This document shows, piece after piece, positions 15,006 to 15,150 of a stretch of DNA of 15,150 nucleotides. The notes beneath the pieces are model-generated. The model made no database searches. It had not been told where the DNA came from and saw only the letters and a program-made list of their open reading frames with translations. A program made the position numbers and the translations under genes. Source of the DNA: Pseudomonadota bacterium (lineage in GTDB: Bacteria > Pseudomonadota > Alphaproteobacteria > Caulobacterales > Caulobacteraceae); NCBI GenBank assembly GCA_023434015.1, contig JAEYTM010000176.1:1-15150 (forward strand), written 5' to 3'. The stretch's first letter is position 1. Every line of letters starts with the position of its first letter.

Positions 15006-15015
15006 CTGTATGCAA
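15006..15015 (+). promoter_or_regulatory. Inverted third copy of CTGTATGCAA
   Basis: The ten bases are identical to the right half of the two bipartite elements but point the other way, and no TTGT block precedes them at the same spacing. A copy without the -35-like part suggests the ten-mer is a protein-binding site in its own right. Confidence 0.4.
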
Positions 15016-15081
15016 TTCCGGAGCCCTGGCGCGAGCTGCAGCCCGCCGGCCGGGTCCGGCGCGGACCTGCGGCCGTTCCCG

Positions 15082-15118
15082 AACAAAAAAACCCGCCGGG
15101 CGTGCGCCCAGCGGGTTT
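15082..15118 (-). terminator. Rho-independent terminator of a gene beyond the right edge
   Basis: Reading the minus strand, AAACCCGC pairs with GCGGGTTT and, past one mismatch, GGGC with GCCC around a four-base loop. A run of seven T follows. It ends a minus-strand gene whose body lies outside the window. The remaining 32 bases to the edge show nothing recognisable. Confidence 0.85.
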
Positions 15119-15150
15119 CAGTCGGGAGGGAGGTCGCCGCCCGCCAGGGC

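Larger units (their letters stand above)
14775..15081 (-). promoter_or_regulatory. Control region and leader of receptor 3
   Basis: No gene is seen in this 307-base stretch. It holds, from the start codon outward, a leader of about 119 bases, the bipartite element (14894-14919), a TTGTC-G-GACAA palindrome overlapping its -35-like block (14908-14918), a LacI-like box (14951-14964), a 17-bp inverted repeat (14963-14979) and an inverted copy of CTGTATGCAA (15006-15015). This is much denser in symmetrical sites than the receptor 2 region. Confidence 0.6.

Overview
The window is very GC-rich, uses strong GC third positions, and is filled with outer-membrane receptors and Tat-exported enzymes. This suggests a free-living alphaproteobacterium such as a Caulobacterales or sphingomonad-type organism. 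That placement is an inference from style and gene content; no rRNA or marker gene is present. I see no tRNA, CRISPR array, insertion sequence or phage gene.

Layout. On the minus strand at the left, three genes form a tight operon read right to left: a TonB-dependent receptor (4316-1434), a lipoprotein beta-propeller (1420-539) and a Tat-type beta-propeller that runs off the left edge (499-1). A 434-base divergent control region (4317-4750) separates this operon from two plus-strand genes (4751-5890 and 5914-7305). Both encode Gfo/Idh/MocA-type oxidoreductases with twin-arginine signal peptides. A 12-bp hairpin (7319-7347) sits where these genes converge with the next operon. On the minus strand again are a second TonB-dependent receptor (11552-8637) and a secreted YVTN/lactonase-like beta-propeller (8526-7366). 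A third receptor (14774-11850), closely related to the second, forms its own unit with its own terminator (11777-11810). A terminator at 15082-15118 closes a minus-strand gene that lies beyond the right edge.

How the genes may work together. Every complete protein has an export signal, so the whole window concerns the outer membrane and periplasm. A reasonable reading is a nutrient-acquisition locus: receptors import a compound, Tat-exported oxidoreductases oxidise a hydroxyl of a sugar or glycoside, and beta-propeller proteins act on the product (lactone hydrolysis or a lyase step) or bind the ligand. The substrate cannot be read from the sequence, and no cytoplasmic catabolic gene, transporter or regulator is in the window.

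Regulation. The intergenic regions are rich in symmetrical sites. A bipartite element (CTTGT-N11-CTGTATGCAA) is conserved with identical spacing upstream of receptors 2 and 3. LacI-family-like 14-bp boxes occur in all three receptor/oxidoreductase control regions. A perfect 17-bp palindrome lies in the divergent region. These point to a small co-regulated set, probably under LacI- and/or GntR-type control by regulators encoded elsewhere.
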